Of a stretch of 64,000 nucleotides of DNA, positions 35,968-45,971 are shown one piece after another. The DNA lies in NCBI GenBank assembly GCA_016793245.1, contig JAEUHW010000012.1, positions 1 through 64,000 on the forward strand, in the 5' to 3' direction. The translations under genes were made by a program, and so were the position numbers. This DNA comes from Planctomycetota bacterium (GTDB lineage: Bacteria > Planctomycetota > UBA1135 > JADKAF01). The notes under the pieces were generated by a model. That model was not told where the DNA came from. It saw nothing but the letters and a program-made list of their open reading frames with translations, and did no database searches. Positions within the stretch are counted from its first letter, which is position 1; every line of letters begins with the position of its first letter.

Positions 35968-38946
35968 ATGGCTCAAATCCTCGCCTGGCGGATCGAAGTG
36001 GCGCCGAAGAGCGGCGCTGCGGATCCCGGCGCCCAGAGCCTGCTGCGCGCGGCCCGCTCCTCCGAGCTGGCGCCCCTGCGCTCCCTGCGTTCCCTCGTGC
36101 TGCGCCGCGGCTTCCTCCTGCCGCCGCAGCTCTCGCGCGCGGAGGTCGACCGGACGGTCGCGGCGTTGCTGCGCGACGACATCGTCGAGGACGTCGCGAT
36201 CGAAGCGCCGAGCGCCTCCGCCGCGGCGGCGCCCTCCGAGCGCGAGACGCTGACGTTCTACGTCCGGCGCCGGAACGGCGTGATGGATCCGGTGGCGAAC
36301 AGCCTGACGCGGGCCCTCCGCGTCCTGCACGCGAGCGGAGGCAAGGACCTCGGCGGCGTGCAGACCTACCAGCGCTACGACCTCCGCTTCGAGGCTCCGC
36401 CCGAACGAGCCGAGGTCGAAGCGGCGCGCGAATTCGCCCGCCGCGGACTCGCGAACGAGACGATCGAGGAATTGCTCCTCGGTCCGAAGCGCCCCGAGCC
36501 TCACCCGCCGGCGCCGCCGTTCTCGTTCCAACGCGTCGACGTGCCGATCCGCGGCCTCGACGAAGCGGGGCTCTCCGCGCTGAGCTCGCGCTTGTCCCTC
36601 GCTCTCGACGTCGCGGAGATGCGCACCGTGCAAGCGCACTTCGCCGAGGTCGAGCGCCGCGAGCCGACGGATTGCGAGCTCTTGACCATCGCCCAGACCT
36701 GGTCGGAGCACTGCAAGCACAAGACGCTCACGGGGCGCATCGAGTACCGCGAGAACGGCGGCGCGGTGCAGCACTTCGAGAACATGCTGAAGGAAACGAT
36801 CTTCGCGGCGACGCAGGAGATCGACGCGCCTTGGTGCCTCTCGGTGTTCGCCGACAACGCGGGCGTGATCGAGCTCGACGAGCGCTACGGCGTGACCTTC
36901 AAGGTCGAGACGCACAATCACCCCTCCGCGATCGAGCCCTACGGCGGCGCCGGCACCGGCATCGGCGGCGTGCTCCGCGACACGCTCGGCACGGGCCTCG
37001 GCGCGCGCCCGATCGCCTCGACCGACGTCTTCTGCGTCGGGCCGCTCGACCTGCCGCGCGAGCAGCTTCCGCCCGGAACGCTGCACCCGCGCCGCATCTT
37101 GGAAGGCGTCGTCGCCGGCGTCCGCGACTACGGGAACCGCATGGGCGTCCCCACGGTGAACGGCGCGGTCTACGTCGATCCCGCCTACGTCGGGAACCCG
37201 CTCGTCTACTGCGGCAATATCGGGCTCATCCCGCGCGACAAGATCCGCAAGCAACCCCAGCGCGGCGACCTCGTCGTGGCGCTCGGCGGGCGCACGGGCC
37301 GCGATGGCATCGGCGGCGCCACCTTCTCCTCCGTCGAGCTCCACGAAGAGAGCGAGGTCGTCTCGGCCACGGCCGTACAGATCGGCGATCCGATCACGGA
37401 GAAGAAGGTCGCCGACCTCATCGTGCGCGCGCGCGATCGCGAGCTCTTCCACGCGCTCACCGACTGCGGCGCCGGAGGCTTCTCCTCCGCGGTCGGCGAG
37501 ATGGGCGAAGAGCTCGGCGCCGACATCGAGCTGCAGCGCGCGCCATTGAAGTACCAAGGGCTCTCCTACGCCGAGATCTGGATCTCGGAGGCGCAGGAGC
37601 GCATGGTCGCCGCGGTGCCGCCGGAGAAGCTCGCGGAGCTGCTCGAGCTCTGCCGCGAGGAAGAGGTCGAGGCCACCGTCATCGGCACCTTCACCGGCAC
37701 GGGGCGCCTGCGCTTGAGCTACGACGGCCAGCGCGTCGCGGACCTCGCGATGGCGTTCCTGCACAAGGGCCTGCCGAAGCGCACGATGCAGGCGACCTGG
37801 AGCGCACCCGCGCTGCAGGATCCCGAGCACGCGCCGCCGAGCGACTACGGCAGCTTGCTGCACGCGCTGCTGCGCGCGCCGAACATCTGCTCCAAGGAGT
37901 GGATCATCCGCGGCTACGACCACGAGGTACAGGGCGCCAGCGTCGTGAAGCCGCTCGTCGGTCCGTGCGTGGACGGCCCTTCCGACGCCGCCGTGATCGC
38001 GCCGCTCGCCGACTCGCGCCGCGGCGTCGCCGTGGGCTGCGGCATGAACCCGCGCTACGGCGCGATCGACCCCGCCGCGATGGCCGGCGCCGCGATCGAC
38101 GAAGCGCTGCGGAACGTCGTCTGCGTCGGCGGCGATCCCGAGCGCACGGCGATCCTCGACAACTTCTCCTGGGGCTCGTGCAAGCGACCCGAGCGCCTCG
38201 GGGCGCTGGTGCGCACCGCGATCGCCTGCCGCGAGATCGCAGTCGCGCTCGGCACGCCGTTCATCTCCGGCAAGGACTCGCTGAACAACGAGTACCGCGT
38301 CGGCGATCGCACCATCGTGATCCCGGACACGCTGCTCATCTCGGCGATCAGCGTGATGAGCGACGTCGGCCGCGCCGTGACGATGGATTGGAAGCGCCCC
38401 GGCAACGCGCTCTACCTCGTCGGCGAGACCAAGCGCGAGCTCGGCGGTTCGCATCTCTTCCTCGTCCGCGAGCTCGGCACGGGCGCCAGCGTTCCGCGCC
38501 TCGATCCCGTGCGCAGCCGCGCCGTGCTGCGCGCGCTGCACGGCGCGATCACCCAGCGCCTCGTGCTCTCCGCTCACGATCTCTCCGAAGGCGGACTGCT
38601 CGTCGCCGCCTCGGAGATGGCCTTCGGAGGTCGCATCGGCGGCAGCCTCGATCTGCGGCGCGTGATGCGCTCCGCCGATTGTGAACGCGACGACTGGATC
38701 CTCGGATCCGAGTCGCTGACGCGCGTGCTGGTCGAGGTCGCGCCGGAGCAAGCCGCGGCGTTCGAACGCTCGATGGCCGGTTGCGCGTTCGCGCGCATCG
38801 GCTCCACCGATACGAGCGGGCGCTTCGTCGTGCGCGGCCTCTCCGGAGCGACGATCGTCGATGAATCGCTCGACGCCCTGCAGGCCTCCCACGCCGCGGG
38901 CATGGAACCCAATCTGCCACTGCAAGCAGGGAAGCGCCGCGCATGA
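35968..38946 (+). CDS. purL: Phosphoribosylformylglycinamidine synthase PurL with two N-terminal PurS-like repeats
   Basis: Encodes 992 residues. ATP-dependent amidation step of purine synthesis, with PurQ supplying ammonia. The N terminus holds two PurS-like repeats: about 5-80 (AWRIEVAPKSGAADPGAQ ... DDIVEDVAIE) and about 94-172 (LTFYVRRRNGVMDPVANSL ... LANETIEELL), which would mimic the PurS dimer of split systems. The PurL core follows, with TWSEHCKHKTLTG, THNHPSAIEPYGGAGTGIGG and LSAHDLSEGGLLVAASEM. The glutaminase domain is absent and is encoded by the next gene, which it overlaps by 4 bp (ATGA). Confidence 0.96.
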   Translation: MAQILAWRIEVAPKSGAADPGAQSLLRAARSSELAPLRSLRSLVLRRGFLLPPQLSRAEVDRTVAALLRDDIVEDVAIEAPSASAAAAPSERETLTFYVRRRNGVMDPVANSLTRALRVLHASGGKDLGGVQTYQRYDLRFEAPPERAEVEAAREFARRGLANETIEELLLGPKRPEPHPPAPPFSFQRVDVPIRGLDEAGLSALSSRLSLALDVAEMRTVQAHFAEVERREPTDCELLTIAQTWSEHCKHKTLTGRIEYRENGGAVQHFENMLKETIFAATQEIDAPWCLSVFADNAGVIELDERYGVTFKVETHNHPSAIEPYGGAGTGIGGVLRDTLGTGLGARPIASTDVFCVGPLDLPREQLPPGTLHPRRILEGVVAGVRDYGNRMGVPTVNGAVYVDPAYVGNPLVYCGNIGLIPRDKIRKQPQRGDLVVALGGRTGRDGIGGATFSSVELHEESEVVSATAVQIGDPITEKKVADLIVRARDRELFHALTDCGAGGFSSAVGEMGEELGADIELQRAPLKYQGLSYAEIWISEAQERMVAAVPPEKLAELLELCREEEVEATVIGTFTGTGRLRLSYDGQRVADLAMAFLHKGLPKRTMQATWSAPALQDPEHAPPSDYGSLLHALLRAPNICSKEWIIRGYDHEVQGASVVKPLVGPCVDGPSDAAVIAPLADSRRGVAVGCGMNPRYGAIDPAAMAGAAIDEALRNVVCVGGDPERTAILDNFSWGSCKRPERLGALVRTAIACREIAVALGTPFISGKDSLNNEYRVGDRTIVIPDTLLISAISVMSDVGRAVTMDWKRPGNALYLVGETKRELGGSHLFLVRELGTGASVPRLDPVRSRAVLRALHGAITQRLVLSAHDLSEGGLLVAASEMAFGGRIGGSLDLRRVMRSADCERDDWILGSESLTRVLVEVAPEQAAAFERSMAGCAFARIGSTDTSGRFVVRGLSGATIVDESLDALQASHAAGMEPNLPLQAGKRRA

Positions 38947-39737
38947 GCTCCGGCATGAAGGTCCTCTGTCTGCGCACTGCGGGCACCAACTGCGACCGCG
39001 AGCTCGTCGAAGCCTTCGAACGAGCCGGGGCCGCCGTCGAGCTCTGGCCGGCGAAGCGGCTCTTCGAGCATCCCGAAGAGCTGCGGCGCTTCCGCATCCT
39101 CGGCCTCCCCGGGGGCTTCACCTACGGCGACGACCTCGGCGCGGGCCGCATCTTCGCCCTCGAGCTCCGCGCGTTCCTCGGCGAGCACCTGCGGCGCTTC
39201 GTGGATGACGGCGGCTACGTCCTGGGCGTGTGCAACGGCTTCCAGATCCTGGTCCAGACCGGCCTCCTGCCTGCCCTGCCGGCGAGCCAGATCGAGAACG
39301 AGGCCGAGCGCGCGGTGAGCCTCGTTCCCAACGACTCGCGGCGCTTCGAGTGCCGCTGGGTGCACCTCCGCGCGGAGAAGTCGCGCTGCCGCTTCCTGCG
39401 GCACGGCACGGTGATCCCGATGCCGGTCGCGCACGCCGAGGGCAAGTTCGTGGTGCGCGACGCCGCGACCTTGGAAGCGCTGCGTCGGAACGGCCAGATC
39501 GCGTTCCGCTACTGCACCGCCAGCGGCGAGAGCCCGAGCTATCCCGAGGATCCGAACGGCTCCGTCGAGCAGATCGCCGGCATCTGCGACCCCTCGGGGC
39601 GCGTGCTGGGGCTGATGCCCCATCCCGAACGCAACGTGACGCCGTTCCAGCACCCCTGGTGGACCCGACTCGGACCGCGCCAGGAAGGCGAAGGGCTGGC
39701 GCTCTTCCGCGACCTCGTCGACGCGGCCAAGGGCTGA
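38943..39737 (+). CDS. purQ: FGAM synthase glutaminase subunit PurQ
   Basis: Encodes 264 residues. Class I glutamine amidotransferase that makes ammonia for PurL. Nucleophile C97 lies in GVCNGFQIL; the partners H227 and E229 are in HPER near the C terminus. The oxyanion-strand segment LPGGFTYGDDLGAG is intact. It overlaps the purL stop (ATGA), so synthesis is coupled one to one. Confidence 0.97.
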   Translation: MSSGMKVLCLRTAGTNCDRELVEAFERAGAAVELWPAKRLFEHPEELRRFRILGLPGGFTYGDDLGAGRIFALELRAFLGEHLRRFVDDGGYVLGVCNGFQILVQTGLLPALPASQIENEAERAVSLVPNDSRRFECRWVHLRAEKSRCRFLRHGTVIPMPVAHAEGKFVVRDAATLEALRRNGQIAFRYCTASGESPSYPEDPNGSVEQIAGICDPSGRVLGLMPHPERNVTPFQHPWWTRLGPRQEGEGLALFRDLVDAAKG

Positions 39738-40590
39738 GCGAGCGGCTCGACGAGAGGCGGCGAGAAAAAGCGGCGCCCGAACGGAACCCGTGAGTTCCCC
39801 GCGCGCGTCGTAGCCGCGCCCACCACGGGCCAGAGCTCGTCGCTCTCGCGACCGCCTCGGGCGGCGGGGTTCCTGCGAAGTCCCCCGCGCACAACTGCCC
39901 GAAGCGCTCGCGCCGAAGCCTGGCGAGCTCTGCCGCTCTTTGGATCCCCTGATCCGTCGTTCCAACGCATCGAGGGGCGCGCGCCGCTGCCGCGGTGATG
40001 CGCCTTCTCGGGCGCCGAGCGCCCTACCGAAACCGGCCTCCTCTTTCCCGGGGCTGGTTCCTCGCCCGCGCGCTCGGTGCGTCCCCACTCCTTCTTCGGC
40101 GCCCCTCCGTCTGCGAGCCGGCGCCGAGAACGAGCGAGCCTTCCTGATGCGTTGGGACCGCTGCCCGGGTCCGCCGGTCGATGCTCGTGCGTTCGCTCTG
40201 CACTCCCCAGAGCCCCGTGAGATGTCCTTCACGTTCGCACGTGCGGTCACCGCGTTCCCTCGATGAGCGCCGAGTTCCTGATGCTCGGCGCAGATCTGCT
40301 CGGTCCTGCGAGCGCCTACGCGCTCGCTCGCTCGGTGTCGCTGGCGCGCTCGCTCGTGCCGGGCACCTTGGATTCTCCGCGCAGGAATCATTGCCCCCTG
40401 GAGCCCTTGGCCCCGGCGGACCCGTGCGCAGCCCTTCTTTGGTGCGCCTCTCTCGTTTCCGGCCCTTCAGCCCGAGACGGCGAGCTTTCGAGAAGCTCTC
40501 GGAAGCTCTGTGCGTGCCTCGCGGATCGGCGCGGCACGCCGAACGACTCGCGCCCGCATTGCGTCGGGCCGAGCCACGACCGGGGATGGG
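39738..40590. other. 853-bp region without a recognisable gene
   Basis: Between purQ and the next gene. Open frames exist on both strands, for example 40263-40682 plus, but they lack signal, homology or plausible composition, and several overlap real genes. A small hairpin (GGAAC/GTTCC, 39783-39798) follows purQ. I searched by eye for tmRNA, RNase P, SRP and 6S signatures and for tRNAs and found none. It may hold regulatory sequence, a decayed gene or an unknown RNA. Confidence 0.5.
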
Positions 40591-42132
40591 ATGATCCAGG
40601 GAAGCACCACCACCGCGGCCCCCACGCTCGAGGATGCGCTCTATCGGCACCTCTGCGAGGGTTCCCCGCGGCCGCAAGATGACGCGGAGGCGCTCGTGGA
40701 GAAGGAGTGCGCGGCACTCTTCTCCTCGGGCTCCACCGAGCTCGACGTCGAGGACCTGCTGCCGCACTACGATGGCGCGCGCTTGCTCCTCTTCTCGGAC
40801 GACGAGAACCTCGCCGCGGATCGCGAGTACGTCGCCGCCTATCTCTCCTCGGCGAGGCCGGGCGCGGCCCCTTCTCTCGCGCTGCCCTACTTCAGCGCCG
40901 GCGCCCTGCAACGCGCGCTGCGCGCGCGGGACGAAGCGCCGCTCGAGCAATCGATGCGCGTCTTCCTCGCCAGCTTGGTCGGAGAGATGGGGCGCGCGTT
41001 GCCGCCCGGGCTCTCCGATCTGCTGCAGATCGCCCTCGACCGCGGCGTCGCCCTCCTCGGGCTCGGAGGCAGCGAAGCCGGCGCGAGCTCGACCGAAGCC
41101 TGGACCGAGCGCCTGCATGCCGCAGCGCTGCGCGGCCCCGTGATCGCTCTCATCCCCGAACAGCGCATGCGCCCGAGCTGGATCGAGCGCAACTTCGTGC
41201 GCCGGGGCGCCTACGAGACCGTGGCGGTGTGGCAGAGCCCGCCCGCGCTCTACTGGAACCTGCGCGCGGAGCAGCCGGGCGCCGAGCTCCCCCATGCCGT
41301 GCATCTGCAGAGCACGTGGGCGTTCGCGACCTTGGCCACGCACCCGGTGTTCCGCGCGGCCGCGCGCTGCGCGCGCGCCGAGGACGACGTCCTGCTCCCG
41401 CCGCGCCCCGCTCACAGCGCGCGCCGCGCGGACGCGCCGATGATCGAGATGCTCCTCGGCGCCGCGGAGCTCGTGCGCACGATGGTGCAGCCCGAGCTGC
41501 CGGCCCCCGAGACGATTCGCGTGGTGACCTTCCTCGAGCCCGAGCTCGAGACGCGCCTCCTCTCTTGCGGCTTGAGCTACGAGAGCACGCAGGCGGTCCT
41601 CTCCGCGGCGGAGCGTGGTGAGTGCCTCGCCTTCCCGGAGCACGCGTTGGTCTACCTCGGACAGCCGCGCCTGGCGCTCGGCCTCCAGGCGCTGATCCGC
41701 GTGCTCGTACAGCCGCAGAACGGCGCCGATCCAGCCACCGCGGTCGGCGCGCGCGAGGCGCGCTACGCGCGGATCGCGCGCGGCGAAGCGCTCGCATTCT
41801 TCTCGTCCGGTCTCATCGCCGGCAAGCGCCTCTGGCCCGAAGAGGAGAGCCCCGCGGATCCGCTGGCGCCGCGCATGCTGTCCGGGCTCGATCGCATCGA
41901 GCACGCGCTCGAAGGGCGCACGCGCGCCTCGCTCGTCCCGACCGGCGAACGCGCCGAGGACGATGCCTGCGCCGCGCGCGTCGGGCGCTTCCTCGGCGCG
42001 CGCCTGCTCGTCGCGGTCGATGCGCGCTCGGTCGAGTTCGAAGAGGCCTGCGCGCTCTTCGATCCGCGCGGGAACGGCGGCGCGGGCGACCGCGCGCGCC
42101 TGATCGAGCTCGCCCGCCTCGCGCTGCGCTGA
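40591..42132 (+). CDS. Conserved-looking protein of unknown function
   Basis: Encodes 513 residues from ATG 40591, just after a GGGGATGGG stretch. There is no signal peptide or membrane helix. The protein is soluble, acidic and helical in look, with well-kept reading frame and codon use like its neighbours (PTLEDALYRHLCEG at the N terminus; IRVVTFLEPELETRLLSCGL in the middle). The frame upstream of this ATG is open but within the gene-poor region. I recognise no family. It is convergent with ileS. Confidence 0.7.
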   Translation: MIQGSTTTAAPTLEDALYRHLCEGSPRPQDDAEALVEKECAALFSSGSTELDVEDLLPHYDGARLLLFSDDENLAADREYVAAYLSSARPGAAPSLALPYFSAGALQRALRARDEAPLEQSMRVFLASLVGEMGRALPPGLSDLLQIALDRGVALLGLGGSEAGASSTEAWTERLHAAALRGPVIALIPEQRMRPSWIERNFVRRGAYETVAVWQSPPALYWNLRAEQPGAELPHAVHLQSTWAFATLATHPVFRAAARCARAEDDVLLPPRPAHSARRADAPMIEMLLGAAELVRTMVQPELPAPETIRVVTFLEPELETRLLSCGLSYESTQAVLSAAERGECLAFPEHALVYLGQPRLALGLQALIRVLVQPQNGADPATAVGAREARYARIARGEALAFFSSGLIAGKRLWPEEESPADPLAPRMLSGLDRIEHALEGRTRASLVPTGERAEDDACAARVGRFLGARLLVAVDARSVEFEEACALFDPRGNGGAGDRARLIELARLALR

Positions 42133-42210
42133 CCTCGCCGAGCGCGAGCGCGAACGGCTCGACGCGACTCACTGCAGGGACGTCAGGAGCTGCAGCAGCT
42201 CACATCGCTA

Positions 42211-42228
42211 CCGCGCCGTCAGGCGCGG
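42211..42228. terminator. Hairpin between convergent genes (unknown gene and ileS)
   Basis: A 7-bp perfect stem, CCGCGCC at 42211-42217 and GGCGCGG at 42222-42228, with the 4-nt loop GTCA (TGAC on the minus strand). It lies 19 bp from the ileS stop in the 114-bp convergent gap. A second hairpin (GAGCTGC/GCAGCTC) precedes it. No T-tract follows. Confidence 0.5.
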
Positions 42229-42246
42229 CAGCAGAAGCAGCCACAC

Positions 42247-45200
42247 TCAGGTCGCGATCGAGACCGCGAGACGAATCGTCTCGCCTTCGATCGCGACCTC
42301 GCGAGCGCCCGCGCCGGGATCGGCCACCACGTCCAAGCGCCGCGACAGCGTCTCCGCGGCGATGAGCTCGCGGTGCGCAGCGATCGCCGCGGCGAGCTTC
42401 TCGCTGGCCGTGAGCGCTACCTCGATGCGCGCGACGTAGTCGAGGCGGAGGTCCTTCCGCACCGCCTGGATGCGGTTCACGAGCTCGCGCGCGAGCATCT
42501 CGGCGATGAGCGCTTCATCGACCTCGGTCTCCAGCAGCACCACGGCCTGCGTCCCCGACGCCGCGGCGAAGCCCGGCTTCGCCTCCAGCGCGACCTCGAT
42601 CTCCGCGGGGGTCAGCTCGACGCGCTCCCCGCTCGCGACGAGGATCTCGCACGCGCCGCGGCGCGTGAGCTCCTCGCGCAAGCGCGCCGGGTCCGCTTTC
42701 ATCACCGCGTCCTTCACGAGCGGCATCAGCTTGCCGACCTTCGGCCCGAGCGCTTTGAAGTTCGGCTTGCAGGTGTAGCTCACCCAGGTCGACGCATCCG
42801 CGACCAGATCGACCAGCTTCACGTTGAGCTCGTCGGCGATGACACCGCAGAGACCTGCCAGCGCGGCGCGCAGCTCGGCGTCCGCGACGGCGACGCGCGC
42901 GGAGCGCAGCGGCTGACGCACCTTCAAGCGCGCGTCCGAGCGGACGCTGAGCCCGAGGGAGACGATCTCGCGAGCGGCGGCCATGCGCCGCGAGAGCCCT
43001 TCGTCGATGAAGCGCGCATCGACCTCGGGATAGCTCGAGAGATGCACCGAGCTCGGTGCGCGGGCGCCGAGCGGTCGCACGACGAGGTTCTGGTGGAGCT
43101 CCTCGGCGAAGAACGGCGTGAACGGCGCGATCGCGCGCGCGAAGGTCGCGAGGCAGGTGTGCAGCGTATCGAACGCCGCGAGCTTGTCCGCGGACTGGCC
43201 CTCCGACCAGAAGCGCGCGCGCGAGCGCCGCACGTACCAGTTGGAGAGCGAATCCACGAAGCGCCCGAGGCGCTGCGCCGCCTCGTAGAGCCGCCAGCCG
43301 TCCATGTGCGCGCGCACGTCGCGCACGGTCAGATGCAGCTCCGAGAGGATCCAACGATCCATCTCGCCGCGCTCCGCGAGGGGCTCCAAGGCGCTGCGCC
43401 GCGCGGGGTCGTAGCCGTCGATGTTCGCGTAGATCACGAAGAACGAGTAGACGTTCTGCAGCGTGATCAGGAAGTCCTTCTGCGCCTGGCGCACGCCGGC
43501 CAGCGAGTGACGCGTGTTGTTCCACGGCGGGTTCGACGCGTAGAAGAACCAGCGGAACGCGTCACCGCCGGGTGCCGGCGTCGGATCGACGAAGGTCGCG
43601 ACATCGCCGCTCTTCGCACCCAGCTCCGCGGCCTGCTCCGAGGAGAGCACGGCGATGTGGCGATGATCGTTCCCCCCGCCGGCCGCGACCCAACGCTCGG
43701 CCTTGTCCAAGTCGAGCGGCTGCAGCTCGCGCAGCACTTTGCCGCCGAGCTCGAGCTGCACGCGGCAGTCCTTGCGCTGCAAGTCGAGGCCCTCGAGATC
43801 GTCGCGCGTGAGCCCGAGCTGGCCCCGCTGCGGCGCCTTCTTCGCGAGCAGCTCCTGGAAGCGCGCATCGCCCGCGACGACGATCGTCATCGGCATGCGC
43901 ACGGCCGAGAGGATGACACTGGGCGGCGTGTAGTTCTTCTTGCTCTTCGACTCCTTGATCCCGTCGCGGTCGCAGACGTGCCCGAGCACGATGCAGCGCT
44001 TGTAGGGATGGGGATAGCTCTCGCCGCGGAGCCCGTAGCGCTCGCGCGTCTCGCGATCGAAGACCAGCGTCGAGACCGCCAGCATGGAGTAGAACCAGCC
44101 GCGCGTCTGGTCGACGGCCTCGGAGATGAAGTCCGCGGGGAACGCCTCGCGGAACGCCTCGACGCCGCTGTGCGGGAAGCCGAACTGCGCGAACGGCACG
44201 CAGCCGGAGTCGAACCAGCAGTCGATGACTTCGGGCACGCGCCGATAGGTGCCGCGTTCCCCGGGCTTCGTCCAGGTGATCTCGTCGATCCACGGCTTGT
44301 GGACCTTCAGGTGCTCGTTCAGCGCGGGATCGGCCGCGCGCGCCGCTTCGAACTTGTCGAAGGCGCGCGGGTTCCGCTGCAGGATCTCGGCGACCGAGGT
44401 CGGGCAGTCCATCGCCCCCGTCTCGTCGTTCACCCAGATGTTGAGCGGCGTCCCCCAGAAGCGCTCGCGCGAGAGCGCCCAATCGACGTTGTTCGCGAGG
44501 AAGTCGCCGAAGCGCCCTTCCTTGATGTGCTCGGGGAACCACTCGATCGCGCGGTTGTTCGCGACGAGCTCTTCCTTGAACTGCCGCGTGCGGATGAACC
44601 AGCTCTCGCGCGCGTACTGGATCAGCGGGTCCTTATCGGCGCGCGGGCAGAACGGATAGTCGTGCGCGATGATCTCCTTCGCGAAGAGGAGACCGCGCTG
44701 CTCCAGGTCCTTCAGGATCTGCGGATCGGCCTCCTTGAAGCCGAGGCCCGCGAAGGGCTCCGCCACCGGCGGGAAGACGCCGCTCGGGGTGAGGTGCTGT
44801 ACGAAGCCGAGGTCCGCTTCCTTCGCCGTGCGATAGTCGTCCTCGCCGAAGCCGGGTGCGATGTGCACGATGCCCGTGCCGGTGCCGGTGGTCACGAAGT
44901 CGCCGGCGACGACGCGCCAGGGATCTCCGGAGGCGGGCTTCTCGAACGCGTAGGGCGGCGTGTAGCGGAGCCCCACGAGCTCCGCGCCGCGGCGCTGCTC
45001 CACGACGCGATGCGCGCGCTTGCCGAAGAGGCGCTCCACGCTCTCGGCGGCGACGACGTAGCGCCGGCCGGGTTCCTCCTCGAGCTCGACCAGCGCGTAC
45101 GCGATGTCCGCGCCCACCGCGAGCCCCAGGTTCGACGGCAGCGTCCACGGCGTCGTCGTCCAGGCGAGGAAGACGAGGCCGTCCTTCTCCGCCGGGAAGC

Positions 45201-45837
45201 GCACCGTCGCAGCCGGATCGTTCACCTTCTTGTAGCCCTCGCCGACCTCGCCGGCGGAGAGCGCGGTGCCGCCCTTCGTCCACCACCACACGACCTTGTG
45301 GCCGCGGTAGAGCAGGCCCTTCGCGAAGAGCCGCGAGAGCGCCCACCACACCGATTCGATGTACGGCGTGTGATAGGTGACGTAGGCCTGCGGGAGATCG
45401 ATCCAGAACGCGATGCGCTCGGTCAGCCGCTCCCACTCGCTGGTGTAGCGGAAGACGTTCTCGATGCAGCGCCGCGTGAACGGCTCGACGCCGTACTCGA
45501 GGATCGCCTCGCGGCCGCGGATGCCGAGCTCCTTCTCGACCTCGATCTCGACCGGCAAGCCGTGCGTGTCCCAGCCGGCCTTCCGCGGCACGTAGTCGCC
45601 GCACATCGTGCGATAGCGAGGGAAGAGATCCTTGATCGCGCGCGTGAGCACGTGCCCGTTGTGGGGCATGCCGTTCGCGGTCGGCGGGCCTTCGTAGAAG
45701 ACGAAGCGCTGTCCACCTCGGGTGCGCCCCTGCTCCAAGCTCTGCTCGAAGATGCGCTCGCGCTTCCAGAAGGCGAGGACCTTCTCCTCCAGAGCGGGGA
45801 AGTCGTAAGTGGTGTCGACCGGCTCGAAGACGCCCAT
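42247..45837 (-). CDS. ileS: Isoleucyl-tRNA synthetase with a large insertion
   Basis: Encodes 1196 residues. Charges tRNA-Ile and edits valine. The HIGH motif reads HNGH (59-62). The CP1 editing domain is present (LAWTTTPWTLPSNLGLAVG; GIVHIAPGFGEDDY). The KMSKS loop reads KESKS (628-632) in DGIKESKSKKNYTPP. Between this loop and the usual GADAxR segment (here GGDAFRWFFY, 757-766) there are about 120 residues where most IleS have about 10, an insertion of some 110 residues. The C-terminal anticodon-binding region is complete, in the long eukaryote-like layout. Starts at ATG 45837 with GAGG 4 nt upstream. Confidence 0.95.
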   Translation of the reverse strand: MGVFEPVDTTYDFPALEEKVLAFWKRERIFEQSLEQGRTRGGQRFVFYEGPPTANGMPHNGHVLTRAIKDLFPRYRTMCGDYVPRKAGWDTHGLPVEIEVEKELGIRGREAILEYGVEPFTRRCIENVFRYTSEWERLTERIAFWIDLPQAYVTYHTPYIESVWWALSRLFAKGLLYRGHKVVWWWTKGGTALSAGEVGEGYKKVNDPAATVRFPAEKDGLVFLAWTTTPWTLPSNLGLAVGADIAYALVELEEEPGRRYVVAAESVERLFGKRAHRVVEQRRGAELVGLRYTPPYAFEKPASGDPWRVVAGDFVTTGTGTGIVHIAPGFGEDDYRTAKEADLGFVQHLTPSGVFPPVAEPFAGLGFKEADPQILKDLEQRGLLFAKEIIAHDYPFCPRADKDPLIQYARESWFIRTRQFKEELVANNRAIEWFPEHIKEGRFGDFLANNVDWALSRERFWGTPLNIWVNDETGAMDCPTSVAEILQRNPRAFDKFEAARAADPALNEHLKVHKPWIDEITWTKPGERGTYRRVPEVIDCWFDSGCVPFAQFGFPHSGVEAFREAFPADFISEAVDQTRGWFYSMLAVSTLVFDRETRERYGLRGESYPHPYKRCIVLGHVCDRDGIKESKSKKNYTPPSVILSAVRMPMTIVVAGDARFQELLAKKAPQRGQLGLTRDDLEGLDLQRKDCRVQLELGGKVLRELQPLDLDKAERWVAAGGGNDHRHIAVLSSEQAAELGAKSGDVATFVDPTPAPGGDAFRWFFYASNPPWNNTRHSLAGVRQAQKDFLITLQNVYSFFVIYANIDGYDPARRSALEPLAERGEMDRWILSELHLTVRDVRAHMDGWRLYEAAQRLGRFVDSLSNWYVRRSRARFWSEGQSADKLAAFDTLHTCLATFARAIAPFTPFFAEELHQNLVVRPLGARAPSSVHLSSYPEVDARFIDEGLSRRMAAAREIVSLGLSVRSDARLKVRQPLRSARVAVADAELRAALAGLCGVIADELNVKLVDLVADASTWVSYTCKPNFKALGPKVGKLMPLVKDAVMKADPARLREELTRRGACEILVASGERVELTPAEIEVALEAKPGFAAASGTQAVVLLETEVDEALIAEMLARELVNRIQAVRKDLRLDYVARIEVALTASEKLAAAIAAHRELIAAETLSRRLDVVADPGAGAREVAIEGETIRLAVSIAT

Positions 45838-45971
45838 GGAACCTCAGCGGGGAACGCGCGACGACGGGGGTTGGCCCCGGCGCGAAGCGCGGGATTCTAT
45901 GCGGCGCGGACGCTCGTCGCGAGCCGCGAGACCGCGCTCGGAGAGCGCGCTCGGCGCCAGGCGCCGCGCTC

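Noticed and set aside
40263-40682. Possible 139-residue gene in the purQ downstream gap
   Set aside because: No Shine-Dalgarno site, composition unlike real genes here, and it runs into the following gene in another frame.
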